Source of the DNA: an uncultured Actinomycetes bacterium
GTDB taxonomy: Bacteria; Actinomycetota; Actinomycetes; Nanopelagicales; Nanopelagicaceae
Length of the DNA stretch: 64,000 bases
Direction of reading: 5' to 3'
NCBI GenBank assembly: GCA_903928745.1
Contig: CAIYRR010000001.1
Location: forward strand, 1 to 64,000
Shown here: piece after piece, positions 9,187 through 19,665 of the stretch
Layout of the letters: each line of letters opens with the position of its first letter
How positions within the stretch are numbered: the stretch's first letter is position 1
Position numbers and translations under genes: made by a program
The notes under the pieces: generated by a model
Database searches by the model: none
What the model was told of the DNA's origin: nothing
What the model saw: the letters and a program-made list of their open reading frames with translations, nothing else

Positions 9187-11847
9187 ATGACGATAAATTC
9201 CTTCAAAGCGCAGAGAATGCTCACCGTTTCGGGAGAGAGCTACGAAATATTCGACATCACAAAGATTGATGGCGCCGCATCATTGCCGTTTAGTCTCAAG
9301 GTCCTACTAGAGAACCTTCTTCGTACCGAAGATGGCGCAAATATCACCGCAGATCACATCAAAGCACTTGCCCAGTGGGATCCATCAGTCGAACCTGATA
9401 CCGAAATTCAATTCACACCAGCCCGTGTGGTTATGCAAGATTTCACTGGAGTACCTTGCATCGTTGACTTGGCCACAATGCGCGAAGCGATTGTCGATTT
9501 GGGTGGCGATGCCAGCAAAGTGAACCCGCTAGCCCCTGCCGAGTTAGTCATTGACCACTCGGTAATCGCAGATATGTTTGGAACAAAAGATTCATTTGAG
9601 CAAAACACTGATATTGAATACGAACGAAATCGCGAACGTTATCGTTTCTTGCGATGGGGCCAAGGAGCCTTTGATGAATTCAAAGTTGTTCCACCAGGAA
9701 CGGGAATTGTCCATCAAGTAAATATCGAATTTCTCGCCCGCGTCGTTATGACTCGCACGGTTGGCGGAGTTCTGCGCGCGTATCCAGATACCGTCGTAGG
9801 CACGGATTCGCACACAACTATGGTCAATGGACTTGGCGTTCTTGGTTGGGGAGTCGGCGGAATTGAAGCCGAAGCCGCACTCTTGGGACAACCTGTTTCC
9901 ATGTTGATCCCGCGCGTGGTTGGTTTCAAGCTCACTGGTCAATTGCCAACCGGAACCACTGCAACAGATTTGGCGCTAACGATTACAGAGATGCTTCGCA
10001 AACATGGAGTAGTTGGAAAGTTTGTGGAATTTTATGGACCTGGTGTCGTATCGGTACCAATGGCCAATCGAGCGACTCTGGGCAACATGAGTCCTGAGTA
10101 CGGATCTACTTGCGCGATTTTCCCAATCGATGAAGAGACGCTTAAGTATTTGCGTTTAACAGGGCGAAATGAAAATCAAGTTGCACTTGTTGCCGAATAC
10201 GCAAAGGCTCAAGGACTCTGGCATGACCCAGCGCTCACACCTCGTTTTTCAGAGAATATCGAACTCGATCTTTCGACTGTGGTGCCATCTATTGCTGGAC
10301 CAAAGCGTCCACAAGATCGCATCGCACTTTCGAATTCAAAAGCTGCACTCGAAAAGATTTTGCCAACATACCTAAGTGAAAAATCAGCAAAGAGCGCAGT
10401 TGATATCTCCGTCAAGAGTGCTCCAACAACTATCAAGAACGGCGATGTTGTCATCGCTTCCATCACCTCCTGCACAAATACTTCCAATCCTTCAGTCATG
10501 ATTGGCGCAGCACTTCTTGCTAAGAAAGCGGTTGAAAAGGGCCTTAAGTCAAAACCTTGGGTGAAGACAACTCTTGCACCCGGATCTAAAGTTGTTACCG
10601 ATTATTACGATCGTGCCGGGCTTACCCAGTACATGGAAGCACTTGGCTTCAACTTGGTTGGATATGGCTGCGTGACTTGTATTGGAAACTCAGGTCCACT
10701 TCCTGTCGAAATTAGTAAAGCAGTCAATGAACATGATCTAGCAGTTACCGCTGTTTTGTCAGGTAACCGAAACTTCGAGGGTCGCATTAGTCCCGATGTG
10801 AAGATGAACTATTTGGCCTCACCGCCATTAGTGGTTGCCTATGCACTTGCCGGAACCATGGATCACGATTTCGTGAATGATTCGCTAGGTAATGACTTGC
10901 AAGGCAATCCCGTTTTCCTTAAAGATATTTGGCCTACGGAGGCTGAGGTTTCCTCAGTAGTTGAGGCGTCTATTTCTTCCGAAATGTTCACAAAGGATTA
11001 TGCCAGCGTCTTTGATGGTGATCATCGCTGGAAGTCGTTGGATACTCCGACCGGAAATACTTTTGAGTGGGATGCCCAATCAACATATGTCCGCAAACCT
11101 CCATACTTCGATGGAATGTCGGCAACGCCCTCACCAGTGAAAGATATTTCGGGTGCTCGAGTTATGGCCATCCTTGGTGACTCAGTTACTACTGATCACA
11201 TTTCTCCTGCTGGAAATATTAAAGTCGATTCACCTGCTGGCGCGTACTTAAGTGCTCATGGAGTAGATCGCAAGGATTTCAACTCCTATGGCTCACGCCG
11301 TGGAAATCACGAAGTAATGATTCGTGGAACTTTCGCAAATATCCGGTTGAAGAATTTGCTCCTTGATGGAGTCGAAGGCGGATTCACGAAGAATTTCCTC
11401 AACGGTGGCGCACAAGAAACTATTTACGATGCATCGATGGCCTACCAAGCAGCGGGCATTCCACTGGTTATCTTGGCCGGTAAAGAATACGGATCGGGAT
11501 CATCCAGAGACTGGGCAGCTAAGGGAACCGCGCTTCTTGGAGTTCGCGTTGTCATTGCAGAGTCCTTCGAGCGCATTCATCGCTCCAATTTGATTGGCAT
11601 GGGTGTTCTGCCTTTGCAATTTGAATCAGGAGAGAGTGCGGCATCTTTAGGACTAACAGGTTCTGAGACCTTTACTGTGACCGGAATTTCGGCGCTCAAC
11701 ACTGGTGGCGTGCCGAAGCAAGTAACAGTGAGCGCTGACGGTAAAGAATTTACCGCCAAAGTCCGCATCGATACACCGGGCGAAGCTGATTACTATCGCC
11801 ACGGTGGCATCATGCAGTACGTATTGCGTTCTCTACTTTCACAATAG
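9187..11847 (+). CDS. acnA: Aconitate hydratase (aconitase A type)
   Basis: Isomerises citrate and isocitrate in the TCA cycle. The 886-aa protein has the AcnA/IRP layout: a large N-terminal 4Fe-4S domain, then a linker and C-terminal swivel domain (about residues 660-886, [28 protein letters not shown]). Cluster cysteines are visible in [14 protein letters not shown] and [15 protein letters not shown]. The ATG at 9187 has a GTGGGGG ribosome-binding site; the in-frame GTG at 9175 lies within it and is rejected as start. Monocistronic, converging on the fadJ-like gene with a 14-base gap. Confidence 0.97.
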   Translation: MTINSFKAQRMLTVSGESYEIFDITKIDGAASLPFSLKVLLENLLRTEDGANITADHIKALAQWDPSVEPDTEIQFTPARVVMQDFTGVPCIVDLATMREAIVDLGGDASKVNPLAPAELVIDHSVIADMFGTKDSFEQNTDIEYERNRERYRFLRWGQGAFDEFKVVPPGTGIVHQVNIEFLARVVMTRTVGGVLRAYPDTVVGTDSHTTMVNGLGVLGWGVGGIEAEAALLGQPVSMLIPRVVGFKLTGQLPTGTTATDLALTITEMLRKHGVVGKFVEFYGPGVVSVPMANRATLGNMSPEYGSTCAIFPIDEETLKYLRLTGRNENQVALVAEYAKAQGLWHDPALTPRFSENIELDLSTVVPSIAGPKRPQDRIALSNSKAALEKILPTYLSEKSAKSAVDISVKSAPTTIKNGDVVIASITSCTNTSNPSVMIGAALLAKKAVEKGLKSKPWVKTTLAPGSKVVTDYYDRAGLTQYMEALGFNLVGYGCVTCIGNSGPLPVEISKAVNEHDLAVTAVLSGNRNFEGRISPDVKMNYLASPPLVVAYALAGTMDHDFVNDSLGNDLQGNPVFLKDIWPTEAEVSSVVEASISSEMFTKDYASVFDGDHRWKSLDTPTGNTFEWDAQSTYVRKPPYFDGMSATPSPVKDISGARVMAILGDSVTTDHISPAGNIKVDSPAGAYLSAHGVDRKDFNSYGSRRGNHEVMIRGTFANIRLKNLLLDGVEGGFTKNFLNGGAQETIYDASMAYQAAGIPLVILAGKEYGSGSSRDWAAKGTALLGVRVVIAESFERIHRSNLIGMGVLPLQFESGESAASLGLTGSETFTVTGISALNTGGVPKQVTVSADGKEFTAKVRIDTPGEADYYRHGGIMQYVLRSLLSQ

Positions 11848-11861
11848 AAAATCGCGAAAGT

Positions 11862-13973
11862 TTAAGGAAGGGAAGCGACGCCCTTTTCGTGGAAGCGTTT
11901 TCCGCAAACGGCTTCGCTGACCCCTTCGCGATCGAGGTAGGGCAAGATTCCTCCAAGAATCATTGGCCATCCTGCACCCAACAACATACAGATATCGATT
12001 TCGGCTGGAGTTGAAACAACGCCTTCATCGAGCATCATGCGGGCTTCCTCTGCCAATGCATTCAGTGCGCGCATACGAACTTGCTCGCCCGTGGATGGAG
12101 AGGTTCCCTTTTCGATGAGAGCAACCGCTGCTGGATTGGGAATGTAACCACCGTCTTCGTTTTTAATGTAAAACGCTTTTACATTTTCTTTGACGAGACG
12201 TTGCATTGTGGGGGAGATTCGATAGCGAGGCCCAAGGTTCTTGTGCAAAGTCTCCGCTACATGCAAGGCCACCCCGGGTCCCACAAGTCCAAGTAATTCA
12301 AAGGGAGACATAGGCAGACCAACACTGCGCATTGCGTTATCGGCTACATCTGCCGGAGTTCCTTCATCCATTGCGTCGGTGACTTCGCCCATAAAGCGTG
12401 TTAACAAACGGTTCACAACAAAGCCTGGAGAATCCTTTGTGATCACCATCGTCTTCTTGAGTTCTTTGCCAACGAATACTGCAGTTGCCGTAGTTGCATC
12501 ATCAGTCTTGGTTGTTCTTGCAATTTCAAGTAACGGCATGATGGCTACAGGATTGAAGAAGTGGAAACCGATTACACGCTCTGGATGTTCTAAGCCTTGT
12601 GTCATCGCCTCGACAGAAAGTGAGGAGGTATTTGTTGCAATGACACATTCAGGGGTAACAATCTTCTCCAAATTCTTGAAGAGTTCTTGCTTGAGGGAAA
12701 GTTCTTCAAAAATTGCCTCGATCACGAAATCAGCCGTGGCAAAAACTTTTTGGTCTACTGAACCTGTAACAAGACCTGTTAGACGACCAGCAGTTTCTGC
12801 GCTCATGCGTTTTTTCTCAACAAGTTTGGCGAGTTCTCCATGAACCCATGCAACGCCTTTATCAACACGAGCTTGATCAAGATCGGTCATGACCACAGGG
12901 CATTTCAGATTTCTAACCATCACGAGTGCAAGTTGTGATGCCATCAATCCTGCGCCAACTACACCCACTTTGGCCACTTTTCTTCCCAATGCTGGTTTTG
13001 GAGCGCCTTCTACTTTTTTGCGCTTCTTTTGGATCAAGTTGAATGCATAGAGAGAGGAGCGCAAAGCATCTGTCATTACAAGATCGGCTAAAGCCACATC
13101 TTCGGCATCAAAGCCACTTGATCGAGTGGCGGTGCGAGCATCGGCAATCAATTTCAACGCGCGGGTTGGTGCAGCGATATCAGCCCCACCATATTTCTTA
13201 TGCGCGGCAGCTTTTCCTTTTGCTAGCGCACTTTCCCAAGCGGGATCGTTGCTGTAGTCAGGGCGCTCGATCTTCTTATCGCCACTGAGAACTTTCGCCG
13301 CAAAAGCAATCGAGCGCTCTAAGAAATCTGCTGGCTCAAATACTGCATCCGCAACACCCAATGCCAAAGCATCCTTAGCTTTCATCATCGTGTTGTTATT
13401 GAGTGCGTTGAGAATAATTACTTGTACAGCGCGTTCTGGTCCGATGAGTTTTGGCAAAAGTGTCGCACCGCCCCAACCAGGTACCAGACCAAGGAAAACC
13501 TCTGGCAGTCCGGTGAATGCTGTTGTTGCAACAGTGCGATAGGTGCAGTGGAGTCCAGCCTCTAAGCCGCCACCTAATGCAAGACCATTAATGAAAGCGA
13601 AAGTAGGTACATCAATCTCACCTAAGCGCCTAAAAACATCATGACCGAGTTTGCCAATCGCGAGAGATTGTTCGCGCTTGGAGAGAAATGCCAACGCGGA
13701 TAAATCTGCACCAGCGGCGAAAATAAAGGGTTTTCCTGTGATCGCAATTGCGACGGGCTTGCGTGAAAGTGCGTCGGTGATAGCAGCATCAAGAGAGGCT
13801 AAGGATTTCGCGCCAAAAGTATTTGGGCGATTGTGATCTTGTCCATTATCGAGCGTGATTAGCGCCAAATTCCCATTGAAACCGAAAGCACTGAGATCTA
13901 CATCGCGTACGAGGGCGTGAGTGACAACTTCTTCAGGAGCGCCATCTGGAAGCGTGATTGATGATGTAGTCAT
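11862..13973 (-). CDS. Bifunctional enoyl-CoA hydratase / 3-hydroxyacyl-CoA dehydrogenase (FadB/FadJ-like)
   Basis: Fatty-acid beta-oxidation multifunctional protein, 703 aa. Residues ~1-260 form a crotonase domain (FAAGADLSAL oxyanion-hole segment, FINGLALGGGLEAGL, LPEVFLGLVPGWGG). Residues ~320-500 form the NAD-binding dehydrogenase domain (VGVVGAGLMASQLALVM; IGFHFFNPVAIMPLLEI with the catalytic His). The helical C-terminal domain follows. The open frame extends 27 codons upstream into the thiolase gene, but the natural start is the ATG at 13973, two bases after the thiolase stop, with AAGGCAGG upstream. It forms the downstream half of a thiolase-hydratase operon. Confidence 0.94.
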   Translation of the reverse strand: MTTSSITLPDGAPEEVVTHALVRDVDLSAFGFNGNLALITLDNGQDHNRPNTFGAKSLASLDAAITDALSRKPVAIAITGKPFIFAAGADLSALAFLSKREQSLAIGKLGHDVFRRLGEIDVPTFAFINGLALGGGLEAGLHCTYRTVATTAFTGLPEVFLGLVPGWGGATLLPKLIGPERAVQVIILNALNNNTMMKAKDALALGVADAVFEPADFLERSIAFAAKVLSGDKKIERPDYSNDPAWESALAKGKAAAHKKYGGADIAAPTRALKLIADARTATRSSGFDAEDVALADLVMTDALRSSLYAFNLIQKKRKKVEGAPKPALGRKVAKVGVVGAGLMASQLALVMVRNLKCPVVMTDLDQARVDKGVAWVHGELAKLVEKKRMSAETAGRLTGLVTGSVDQKVFATADFVIEAIFEELSLKQELFKNLEKIVTPECVIATNTSSLSVEAMTQGLEHPERVIGFHFFNPVAIMPLLEIARTTKTDDATTATAVFVGKELKKTMVITKDSPGFVVNRLLTRFMGEVTDAMDEGTPADVADNAMRSVGLPMSPFELLGLVGPGVALHVAETLHKNLGPRYRISPTMQRLVKENVKAFYIKNEDGGYIPNPAAVALIEKGTSPSTGEQVRMRALNALAEEARMMLDEGVVSTPAEIDICMLLGAGWPMILGGILPYLDREGVSEAVCGKRFHEKGVASLP

Positions 13974-13975
13974 GT

Positions 13976-15175
13976 TTATTTGCCTGCCTTCGTTGAGCCA
14001 TTGAAGTGTGGGTTTTCCCAAATTACAGTGCCACCCATTCCGAGTCCGATGCACATCGTTGTCATTCCGTAACGAACTTCGGGATGATCTTCAAAACTTC
14101 GGGCGAGATTGAGAATCAAACGAACTCCGGAGGATGCAAGTGGATGGCCCACGGCGATTGCGCCGCCGAATGGATTTACATTCGCTGCATCATCGGCAAT
14201 TCCAAAATGCTCCAAGAATGCAAGAACTTGTACAGCAAATGCTTCGTTGATTTCAAAGAGACCGATATCTCCAATACTTAATCCAGCTTTTGCTAGCGCC
14301 TTAATCGTTGCGGGGACCGGCCCGTAACCCATGATCTCTGGTTCGACACCGGCAAAAGCAAAGGAGACTAAGCGAGCTTTCACAGTTAATCCGAGTGCGC
14401 GCGCTTTTTCTTCATTTGCCAAGATTGCTGCGGTGGCACCATCGTTGATTCCGGATGAGTTACCAGCAGTGACTCGTCCCGCTGGACGGAAAGGTGTTTT
14501 AAGTCCGGCCAAACCTTCGAGGGTTGTTGAAGGGCGTGGCGGTTCATCTACTGTTGCAATTGCCCAACCGAGTTCTACGCTTCGTGCGGCAGTTGGTATG
14601 AGGTCACGTTGGATTTTTCCAGCAGCATACGCAGCTGCGGTTTTCATCTGAGAATTCAGCGCGTAGCGATCGGCGCGTTCTTTCGTCAGAGTTGGAAAAC
14701 GATCATGTAAACGTTCTGCCGTTGCACCCATTGCCAAGGCATCTTGCTCAACAATTTTTTCTGCTAAATAGCGCGGATTTGGATCAAGACCATCACCAAT
14801 TGGATGATTTCCCATGTGTTCAACTCCACCAGCGATTGCAAAATCGTATGCACCGAGTGCGATGGATCCAGAAATTGTTGTCACGGCAGTCAATGCACCT
14901 GCACACCAACGATCGATTGAATAACCAGGAACTGTTACTGGTAGACCTGCAAGCAGGGCGACACTTCGGCCAAGATTCATTCCTTGATCACCAGTTTGTG
15001 TAGCCGCCGCGATTGCAACATCATCAATATCTGCAGGGGAGAGTTTTGGATTTCGCTCGAGTAGGCCACGCACAACGCGCACCATCAAATCATCAGCACG
15101 TGTTCCCGCATATAAACTTCCTGATTTTCCGAAGGGAGTGCGGACTGCATCTACGACGACGACAGAATGAGACAT
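13976..15175 (-). CDS. Acetyl-CoA C-acyltransferase (thiolase)
   Basis: Performs the thiolytic step of beta-oxidation, releasing acetyl-CoA. The 399 aa have the thiolase fold with the nucleophilic Cys91 in SIDRWCAGALTA, the conserved His in NPFGGAIAVGHPLASSG and the second cysteine in TTMCIGLGMGG. The region around Cys91 (RWCAG instead of the common RFCSSG) is the FadA/FadI-like actinobacterial variant. It is the first gene of the two-gene operon; the downstream start is two bases after its stop. Confidence 0.93.
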   Translation of the reverse strand: MSHSVVVVDAVRTPFGKSGSLYAGTRADDLMVRVVRGLLERNPKLSPADIDDVAIAAATQTGDQGMNLGRSVALLAGLPVTVPGYSIDRWCAGALTAVTTISGSIALGAYDFAIAGGVEHMGNHPIGDGLDPNPRYLAEKIVEQDALAMGATAERLHDRFPTLTKERADRYALNSQMKTAAAYAAGKIQRDLIPTAARSVELGWAIATVDEPPRPSTTLEGLAGLKTPFRPAGRVTAGNSSGINDGATAAILANEEKARALGLTVKARLVSFAFAGVEPEIMGYGPVPATIKALAKAGLSIGDIGLFEINEAFAVQVLAFLEHFGIADDAANVNPFGGAIAVGHPLASSGVRLILNLARSFEDHPEVRYGMTTMCIGLGMGGTVIWENPHFNGSTKAGK

Positions 15176-15229
15176 GGGTAGTTAATCCTTCTACTGACAT
15201 GAGGAGCCAGGACGGCCGCTGGTAAAATG

Positions 15230-16066
15230 TTACCTGCCAGTAGCGTTGATGGAAACCTTTTGAGCAACCTTCTGATGTGGTGTCAGGTAGGCAAAGAGAG
15301 TTGCGCTGATATAGCTCGCCCATAATCCAAGTTGAACCCACGTCATGGTGAGAGTGAACCCGATGGTTCCGGCCAACATGCTTGCGATAAAGGAATCAGG
15401 TGAGAAGCGAGATTCAAGATCCCACGCCAGGGCCGATTGTCCAGGGATCCAATTGAGAGATTGAAGATCGGAGATGCCGTGAGCGAGGACTCCCGCAGCG
15501 ACGATGATGAGGGCCACGCCCGTGACCTGGAAAAACTTGCCGATATTAAAGGAGAGCGTTTTCTTGTACATGAGAAGGCTCAATGAGATCGCAGCTGCCA
15601 GACCCAGGAATAATCCAAGTGAGGGAGCGAGTGATGTCCGAGCGGTACGGAAATTGCTGTAGATAAAGAGCGCGGTTTCAAGGCCTTCGCGGGCAACTGC
15701 AAAGAAAGCGGTGGTAACAATGGCTACAAAACCCATTCCTACGGCATCTTCAACTTTGCTATGAAGTTCGCGGCTCATTGTGCGAGCGGCGCGCTTCATC
15801 CAAAAAACCATGACAGTGACCAGAGCAACGGCAACGATGGAAGTAATCCCTGCGAAAGCAGGCTCGCTGCTCGGGGAAAATTCGTGAGAGGTGAAGGTCA
15901 GCAAAGCCCCTAAGCCCAAACTTAAGGCAACGGCAAGTGCGACTCCGAGCCATAGAGCGTTGATAAGTTTTCGACGATTGGTTTTTACCAGGTAGGCGTA
16001 AAGAATGCTGACGATTAGGGCAGCTTCTAGCCCTTCTCGTAGGGCGATAATGAAAGTGCTGAGCAC
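15230..16066 (-). CDS. FTR1 family iron permease (EfeU-like)
   Basis: Seven-helix iron permease of 278 aa. The two REGLE motifs that define the FTR1/EfeU family are visible: ALREGLEAALIVS near residue 10 and VAREGLETALFIY near residue 125; the glutamates are expected to coordinate iron in transit. The last transmembrane segment is followed by a short cytoplasmic tail (HQKVAQKVSINATGR). No EfeO or EfeB partner is present in the window, so the iron source and oxidase are unknown. Confidence 0.9.
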   Translation of the reverse strand: MLSTFIIALREGLEAALIVSILYAYLVKTNRRKLINALWLGVALAVALSLGLGALLTFTSHEFSPSSEPAFAGITSIVAVALVTVMVFWMKRAARTMSRELHSKVEDAVGMGFVAIVTTAFFAVAREGLETALFIYSNFRTARTSLAPSLGLFLGLAAAISLSLLMYKKTLSFNIGKFFQVTGVALIIVAAGVLAHGISDLQSLNWIPGQSALAWDLESRFSPDSFIASMLAGTIGFTLTMTWVQLGLWASYISATLFAYLTPHQKVAQKVSINATGR

Positions 16067-16075
16067 CCGCTAAAT

Positions 16076-17389
16076 CTAGGACGAGGGGGGTATTTTCGCA
16101 ACTTCAGTGTTGCGTAATTCGTCACTTTCTTCGGCCACAGGCTCAGGCAGCGGCTCCTTCTGGGTCAGGGCATCTTTGAGGATCGGAGAAACGATCTCGA
16201 TTTGCCACGCTCGAGCGCCTAATTCAGATAATGCCGAGGCGACATCGTTGGGCGCGCTCCAACAAATACGTCTCACGCTTTCGGGGCTGATCAGGTTCTC
16301 AACCGGGATGGAAAGTAGATCTGCCTTGGACTCTAAATTAAATCGAGCATGAGATAGATGAGCGTATTTTTCGGGATGGCGATCGCGCCAAATTTTCACC
16401 GGTGGCAAAGTATCTGAGGCCAATCGAATCGGCGGCCAATGACTCTCTGGAATTGCCAGACCTTCGGATATTGCATCAAGCCAGACCTGAGTTCGTTCGA
16501 GCCAGCGGGCCCGCAAACCCAGAGGTCGTAGAACTTTCTCGAATTCTTTTCGAGTGGTCGGTGTATGCATCGCCAATTCCATGATTGCGGCATCGGTGAG
16601 GATTTTTCCCGGTGCGATGTCGGATTCTTTTGCAACTAAATCTCTCGCATGCCAAAGAGTTTTAATAATTGCTAAGCGATCTCGTCTTTTGATTTTATGC
16701 ATACCTGATGTTCGCCGCCATGGATCAACTCTTGCCGGCGAAGGCGGTGCTTGAAGTATGGCTTGGAATTCTTGTTCGGCCCATTCCATTTTTCCTTGTG
16801 CTTGCAAAATCGATGCAATCTCTTGACGCAATTCGATGAGGAGTTCAACATCTAAAGCTGCATATGTGAGCCAATCAAGTGGCAAAGGACGGGTTGACCA
16901 ATCAACTGCACTGTGTTCTTTTGCTAACGAAAAACCTAGGTGCGCCTCTACGAGTGGACCTAGTCCGACTCGAGGTAGTCCAGCAATTCGTGCGCCGAGT
17001 TCTGTATCGAATAATTTCGTTGGATGAATGCCAATCTCGCGCAAACACGGGAGATCTTGAGTACTCGCATGGAGGATCACTTCATCGGTGGAGAGAATTT
17101 CGTTGAGGGCGATGAATAGTGGGTGCGCTATGCCATTAGATGGGGCAAAGGGAATTGGATCAATTAAGTGCAGGCCTCCATCATTGCGCTTGATCTGTAT
17201 GAGGTATGCACGTTGGCTGTATTTGTATCCAGAAGCTCGCTCGGCATCGACGGCAAATGCGCCATTACCGCTACGAAGTTCCTCGAGCGCCTTTGAGAAT
17301 GCTATTTCTGTATCAATTACTTCTGGGGTTCCGTTTTTGGGTACCAGAAGTGCAGGGACAATCGCCGGTACTGCATCTGTTGAATCCAT
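16076..17389 (-). CDS. rnd: Ribonuclease D (DEDD exonuclease with HRDC domain)
   Basis: 3'-5' exoribonuclease of the DEDD family, 437 aa. The exonuclease domain (about residues 20-210) shows DAERASGYKYSQRAYLIQI (D-x-E), LHASTQDLPCL and YAALDVELLIEL with the Exo III aspartate. An HRDC domain (about 225-300, IKTLWHARDLVAKESDIAPG) follows, then a conserved actinobacterial C-terminal part. The frame is open 33 codons further upstream into the DUF3000 gene; the ATG at 17389, five bases after the DUF3000 stop, is the sensible start. DUF3000-RNase D adjacency is conserved (Rv2680-Rv2681). Confidence 0.92.
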   Translation of the reverse strand: MDSTDAVPAIVPALLVPKNGTPEVIDTEIAFSKALEELRSGNGAFAVDAERASGYKYSQRAYLIQIKRNDGGLHLIDPIPFAPSNGIAHPLFIALNEILSTDEVILHASTQDLPCLREIGIHPTKLFDTELGARIAGLPRVGLGPLVEAHLGFSLAKEHSAVDWSTRPLPLDWLTYAALDVELLIELRQEIASILQAQGKMEWAEQEFQAILQAPPSPARVDPWRRTSGMHKIKRRDRLAIIKTLWHARDLVAKESDIAPGKILTDAAIMELAMHTPTTRKEFEKVLRPLGLRARWLERTQVWLDAISEGLAIPESHWPPIRLASDTLPPVKIWRDRHPEKYAHLSHARFNLESKADLLSIPVENLISPESVRRICWSAPNDVASALSELGARAWQIEIVSPILKDALTQKEPLPEPVAEESDELRNTEVAKIPPSS

Positions 17390-17394
17390 ATTCT

Positions 17395-17982
17395 CTAGCG
17401 GCGCGCTCGTAAAGGTGAAGCGGTGATCGCAGTAACTCCTTCCGGAACAGGAGAAAGTCCAGCAATTTCGCCAAGCAAAGTGCACCATCCAGAAAGATGT
17501 TTCAGGATTTCAGTGGGGTCACTTATGAGCGGTGTCCAAGAAGCTCGGATTTCCATTTCAGCTTCATCGCTGCGCAGTGAAAGTTTTCCAAAGGATGAAC
17601 TTGCAATTCGGGTAACGGTGCCACTGGGGGCGACATATTCGCACCCGGCACTTGTGAGGGAATCCAACATCCATTTCCAACCCATTTCGGGCAACTGCGG
17701 ATCTTCTTGCATCATCGGATCCACATCAGCGCGCACGAAAGTTACGCAACGAAATTCACCATCCCAAGTATCTTGACCACCTGGTTCGTGCAAAACAACA
17801 AATCGACCAGATGCAATTTCGTCTTCTTCGTCGCCAAGTAATCCGTTACTCACATCAGCGGAAAAAGCGAATGCATATGTTGCAAGTTTCTGTGGTGCCG
17901 GAACTTCTTCTAATAAAATTTCAGATCGAGGAACGAAAGCTCTCAAAGCTTGCGTAAATCGTTCAAATCCCATTGCGTCCAC
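17395..17982 (-). CDS. DUF3000 family protein
   Basis: Soluble actinobacterial protein of 195 aa with no known function. Recognisable by its FVPRSEILLEEVPAPQKLATYAFA segment at residues ~15-37 and by GRFVVLHEPGGQDTWDGEFRCVTFVRA near residue 80. It is the upstream gene of an RNase D operon, a pairing widespread in Actinobacteria, suggesting a role near RNA metabolism, though this is association only. Confidence 0.88.
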   Translation of the reverse strand: MDAMGFERFTQALRAFVPRSEILLEEVPAPQKLATYAFAFSADVSNGLLGDEEDEIASGRFVVLHEPGGQDTWDGEFRCVTFVRADVDPMMQEDPQLPEMGWKWMLDSLTSAGCEYVAPSGTVTRIASSSFGKLSLRSDEAEMEIRASWTPLISDPTEILKHLSGWCTLLGEIAGLSPVPEGVTAITASPLRARR

Positions 17983-18043
17983 TGCCTCAATCTAAAGTTA
18001 ATCACGCTCAAAGCGTGGGAGGCGGGGCGGTAGCATTCCCCAT

Positions 18044-18886
18044 ATGGCGATTGCTTTGGCACTTTTTTCAAGTGTTTTGTGGGGAAGCGCGGACTTTGAA
18101 GGCGGTCGCCTTGCCAAACGCTTTGCACCAATAGCAGTGACTGGAGCATCGCAAGCCTTTGGCCTGCTTTTCGGATTAATCATCGTTATTGCTACAGGCT
18201 CGTGGAGGCTGCCAGCCACTGGTGCTGATGGATATTTATTAAATGGAATTCTTGCGGGAGTCTTTGGTTACATAGGTTTGGTCTGTTTATATTCCGGACT
18301 TGCTACCGGCCGAATGGGCGTTGTTTCACCGATCAGTTCTCTATGCGCAATTATTCCATTGACAGTTGCGTTGAAGGGCGGTGAGTCACTTTCCACGTTA
18401 AATATTGTTGGAATATCCGTTGCATTGATTGGCGCTTTTTGTGCCAGTGGGCCAGAGATATCTCAAGGCTTACCTCTTAAACCTCTTCTCTATGCAGTAG
18501 GCGCGCTCTTTGGATTTGGTACAGGTTTAACTTTCATGGCAAAGGGATCTGCTTCTAGTGCGTTGATGACCATGGTGCTCATGCGTGTAACAACTCTATT
18601 TATTTCTTTAACTTTGGCAGTTGCTAAGAAGTCCTTTGGTGGTTTTCGCCAGCGGCGTGATTTTCTTTCCCTTGCATTTATTGGTGTCTCAGATTTCTCT
18701 GCAAATGTCTTGATAGGTGTTGCTTCAACAAAAGGACTTGTTTCGATTGTGATGGTTCTCGGTTCTCTCTTTCCTATAATGACCGCCGTGCTCGCTTTCA
18801 AGCTTCTCAAAGAACGTTTGCATATTGTTCAATATGCAGGAATTCTGCTAGCAATCGTTGGCGTGGCGATTATTTCAGCGGCATGA
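18044..18886 (+). CDS. EamA/DMT family transporter
   Basis: Ten-helix drug/metabolite transporter of 280 aa, consisting of two EamA repeats. The N-terminal LFSSVLWGSADFEGG and the C-terminal LGSLFPIMTAVLAFKLLKERLHIVQYAGILLAIVGVAII are typical of the family. Substrates range from amino acids to small metabolites and cannot be predicted here. Its 3' end overlaps the convergent RibD-like gene by 12 bases. Confidence 0.87.
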   Translation: MAIALALFSSVLWGSADFEGGRLAKRFAPIAVTGASQAFGLLFGLIIVIATGSWRLPATGADGYLLNGILAGVFGYIGLVCLYSGLATGRMGVVSPISSLCAIIPLTVALKGGESLSTLNIVGISVALIGAFCASGPEISQGLPLKPLLYAVGALFGFGTGLTFMAKGSASSALMTMVLMRVTTLFISLTLAVAKKSFGGFRQRRDFLSLAFIGVSDFSANVLIGVASTKGLVSIVMVLGSLFPIMTAVLAFKLLKERLHIVQYAGILLAIVGVAIISAA

Positions 18887-19363
18887 ATAGAAAGTTGTAT
18901 CGTCTAGAACTTCGATTTTGACCTCTGTGAAATGTGAAAGTATGAAATCGTAATCGACACGATCCTCTCCAGAACTGATCGTTGTAATACTCAATTCGAA
19001 TTCATCAATAGCACCAGCCTCTAGGAGTTCAGAGAGAATCGACCACCCTGCCTCAATTCCAATCTCTGGACCAAATTTAAGTCGAGCTATTTCTATCGCC
19101 TCAACGGGGGAGCAGTTCAACCAGTGCGCTTGATCATTTACCTTCAGTAGGTCAGGCTCTGTATGCGAGATGATGACAACGGGGACTGGTGTTCGTGAGT
19201 AGCGTTCATTTCGCGCTGTCTTTCCTCCAATAATGAGGCAATCGAAGGTACGCCTCCTGGCTAGAAACCTGTCGCGATCAACAGCACTCGAGAGAGCTTG
19301 GGAAGTTCCGCCTTTTGTCGTTGATCCATCTTGGCCCAGTACCAAGGTTGCGACCACACTCAT
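18875..19363 (-). CDS. RibD C-terminal / dihydrofolate-reductase-like domain protein
   Basis: Protein of 162 aa with the RibD-C/DHFR-like fold. Supporting features are an opening strand VVATLVLGQDGSTTKGG, the DCLIIGGKTARNE motif (NADPH-binding) and the IEAGWSILSELLEAGAIDEFELSI segment, corresponding to the G-G-x-x-L motif of riboflavin reductases. It is shorter than classic RibD (no deaminase domain) and lies away from riboflavin genes, so it may act on another pteridine-like or small substrate. Confidence 0.75.
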   Translation of the reverse strand: MSVVATLVLGQDGSTTKGGTSQALSSAVDRDRFLARRRTFDCLIIGGKTARNERYSRTPVPVVIISHTEPDLLKVNDQAHWLNCSPVEAIEIARLKFGPEIGIEAGWSILSELLEAGAIDEFELSITTISSGEDRVDYDFILSHFTEVKIEVLDDTTFYSCR

Positions 19364-19407
19364 GGGTCAAGATTAGTGAGAGTTCTGTCAGTGGCTGGAG
19401 TTAACGT

Positions 19408-19602
19408 ATGAGCATGATCATCAACTGTGATAGCTGCACGATGAGAGAGATTGCCTGCTCAGATTGTGTCGTCTCAACTCTGCTCGCGTTGCCAAGCCCA
19501 GAAAACGGCGATATCAGCACCAGAACTGTCCAAGCCCTTGAACTTCTATCCCAGGCGGGAATTGTCCCTCCGTTGCGCTTCCAGAGCGTGATTCGGGGGT
19601 AA
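19408..19602 (+). CDS. Small four-cysteine protein (conserved in Actinobacteria)
   Basis: Short protein of 64 aa. Cysteines 7, 10, 17 and 20 form two CxxC pairs in the first 20 residues (CDSCTMREIACSDC), a pattern for one zinc or an iron-sulfur cluster. The remainder is predicted helical (QALELLSQAGIVPPLRF). I recognise this as a conserved short actinobacterial hypothetical protein but know no function. It begins 44 bases from the divergent RibD-like gene and precedes the NlpC/P60 gene by 63 bases. Confidence 0.75.
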   Translation: MSMIINCDSCTMREIACSDCVVSTLLALPSPENGDISTRTVQALELLSQAGIVPPLRFQSVIRG

Positions 19603-19665
19603 TTCGCAGGTAAGAAGCGCCTCGTGAGGTTGAGTTTGGCTGGTAAAGGCGGTTAGCCTGACCAG

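Noticed and set aside
13974..14054. 27-codon N-terminal extension of the fadB/fadJ-like protein
   Set aside because: It lies inside the thiolase gene; the ATG two bases after the thiolase stop has a ribosome-binding site.
17390..17488. 33-codon N-terminal extension of RNase D
   Set aside because: It overlaps the DUF3000 gene out of frame and is Cys/Trp-rich nonsense-like sequence.
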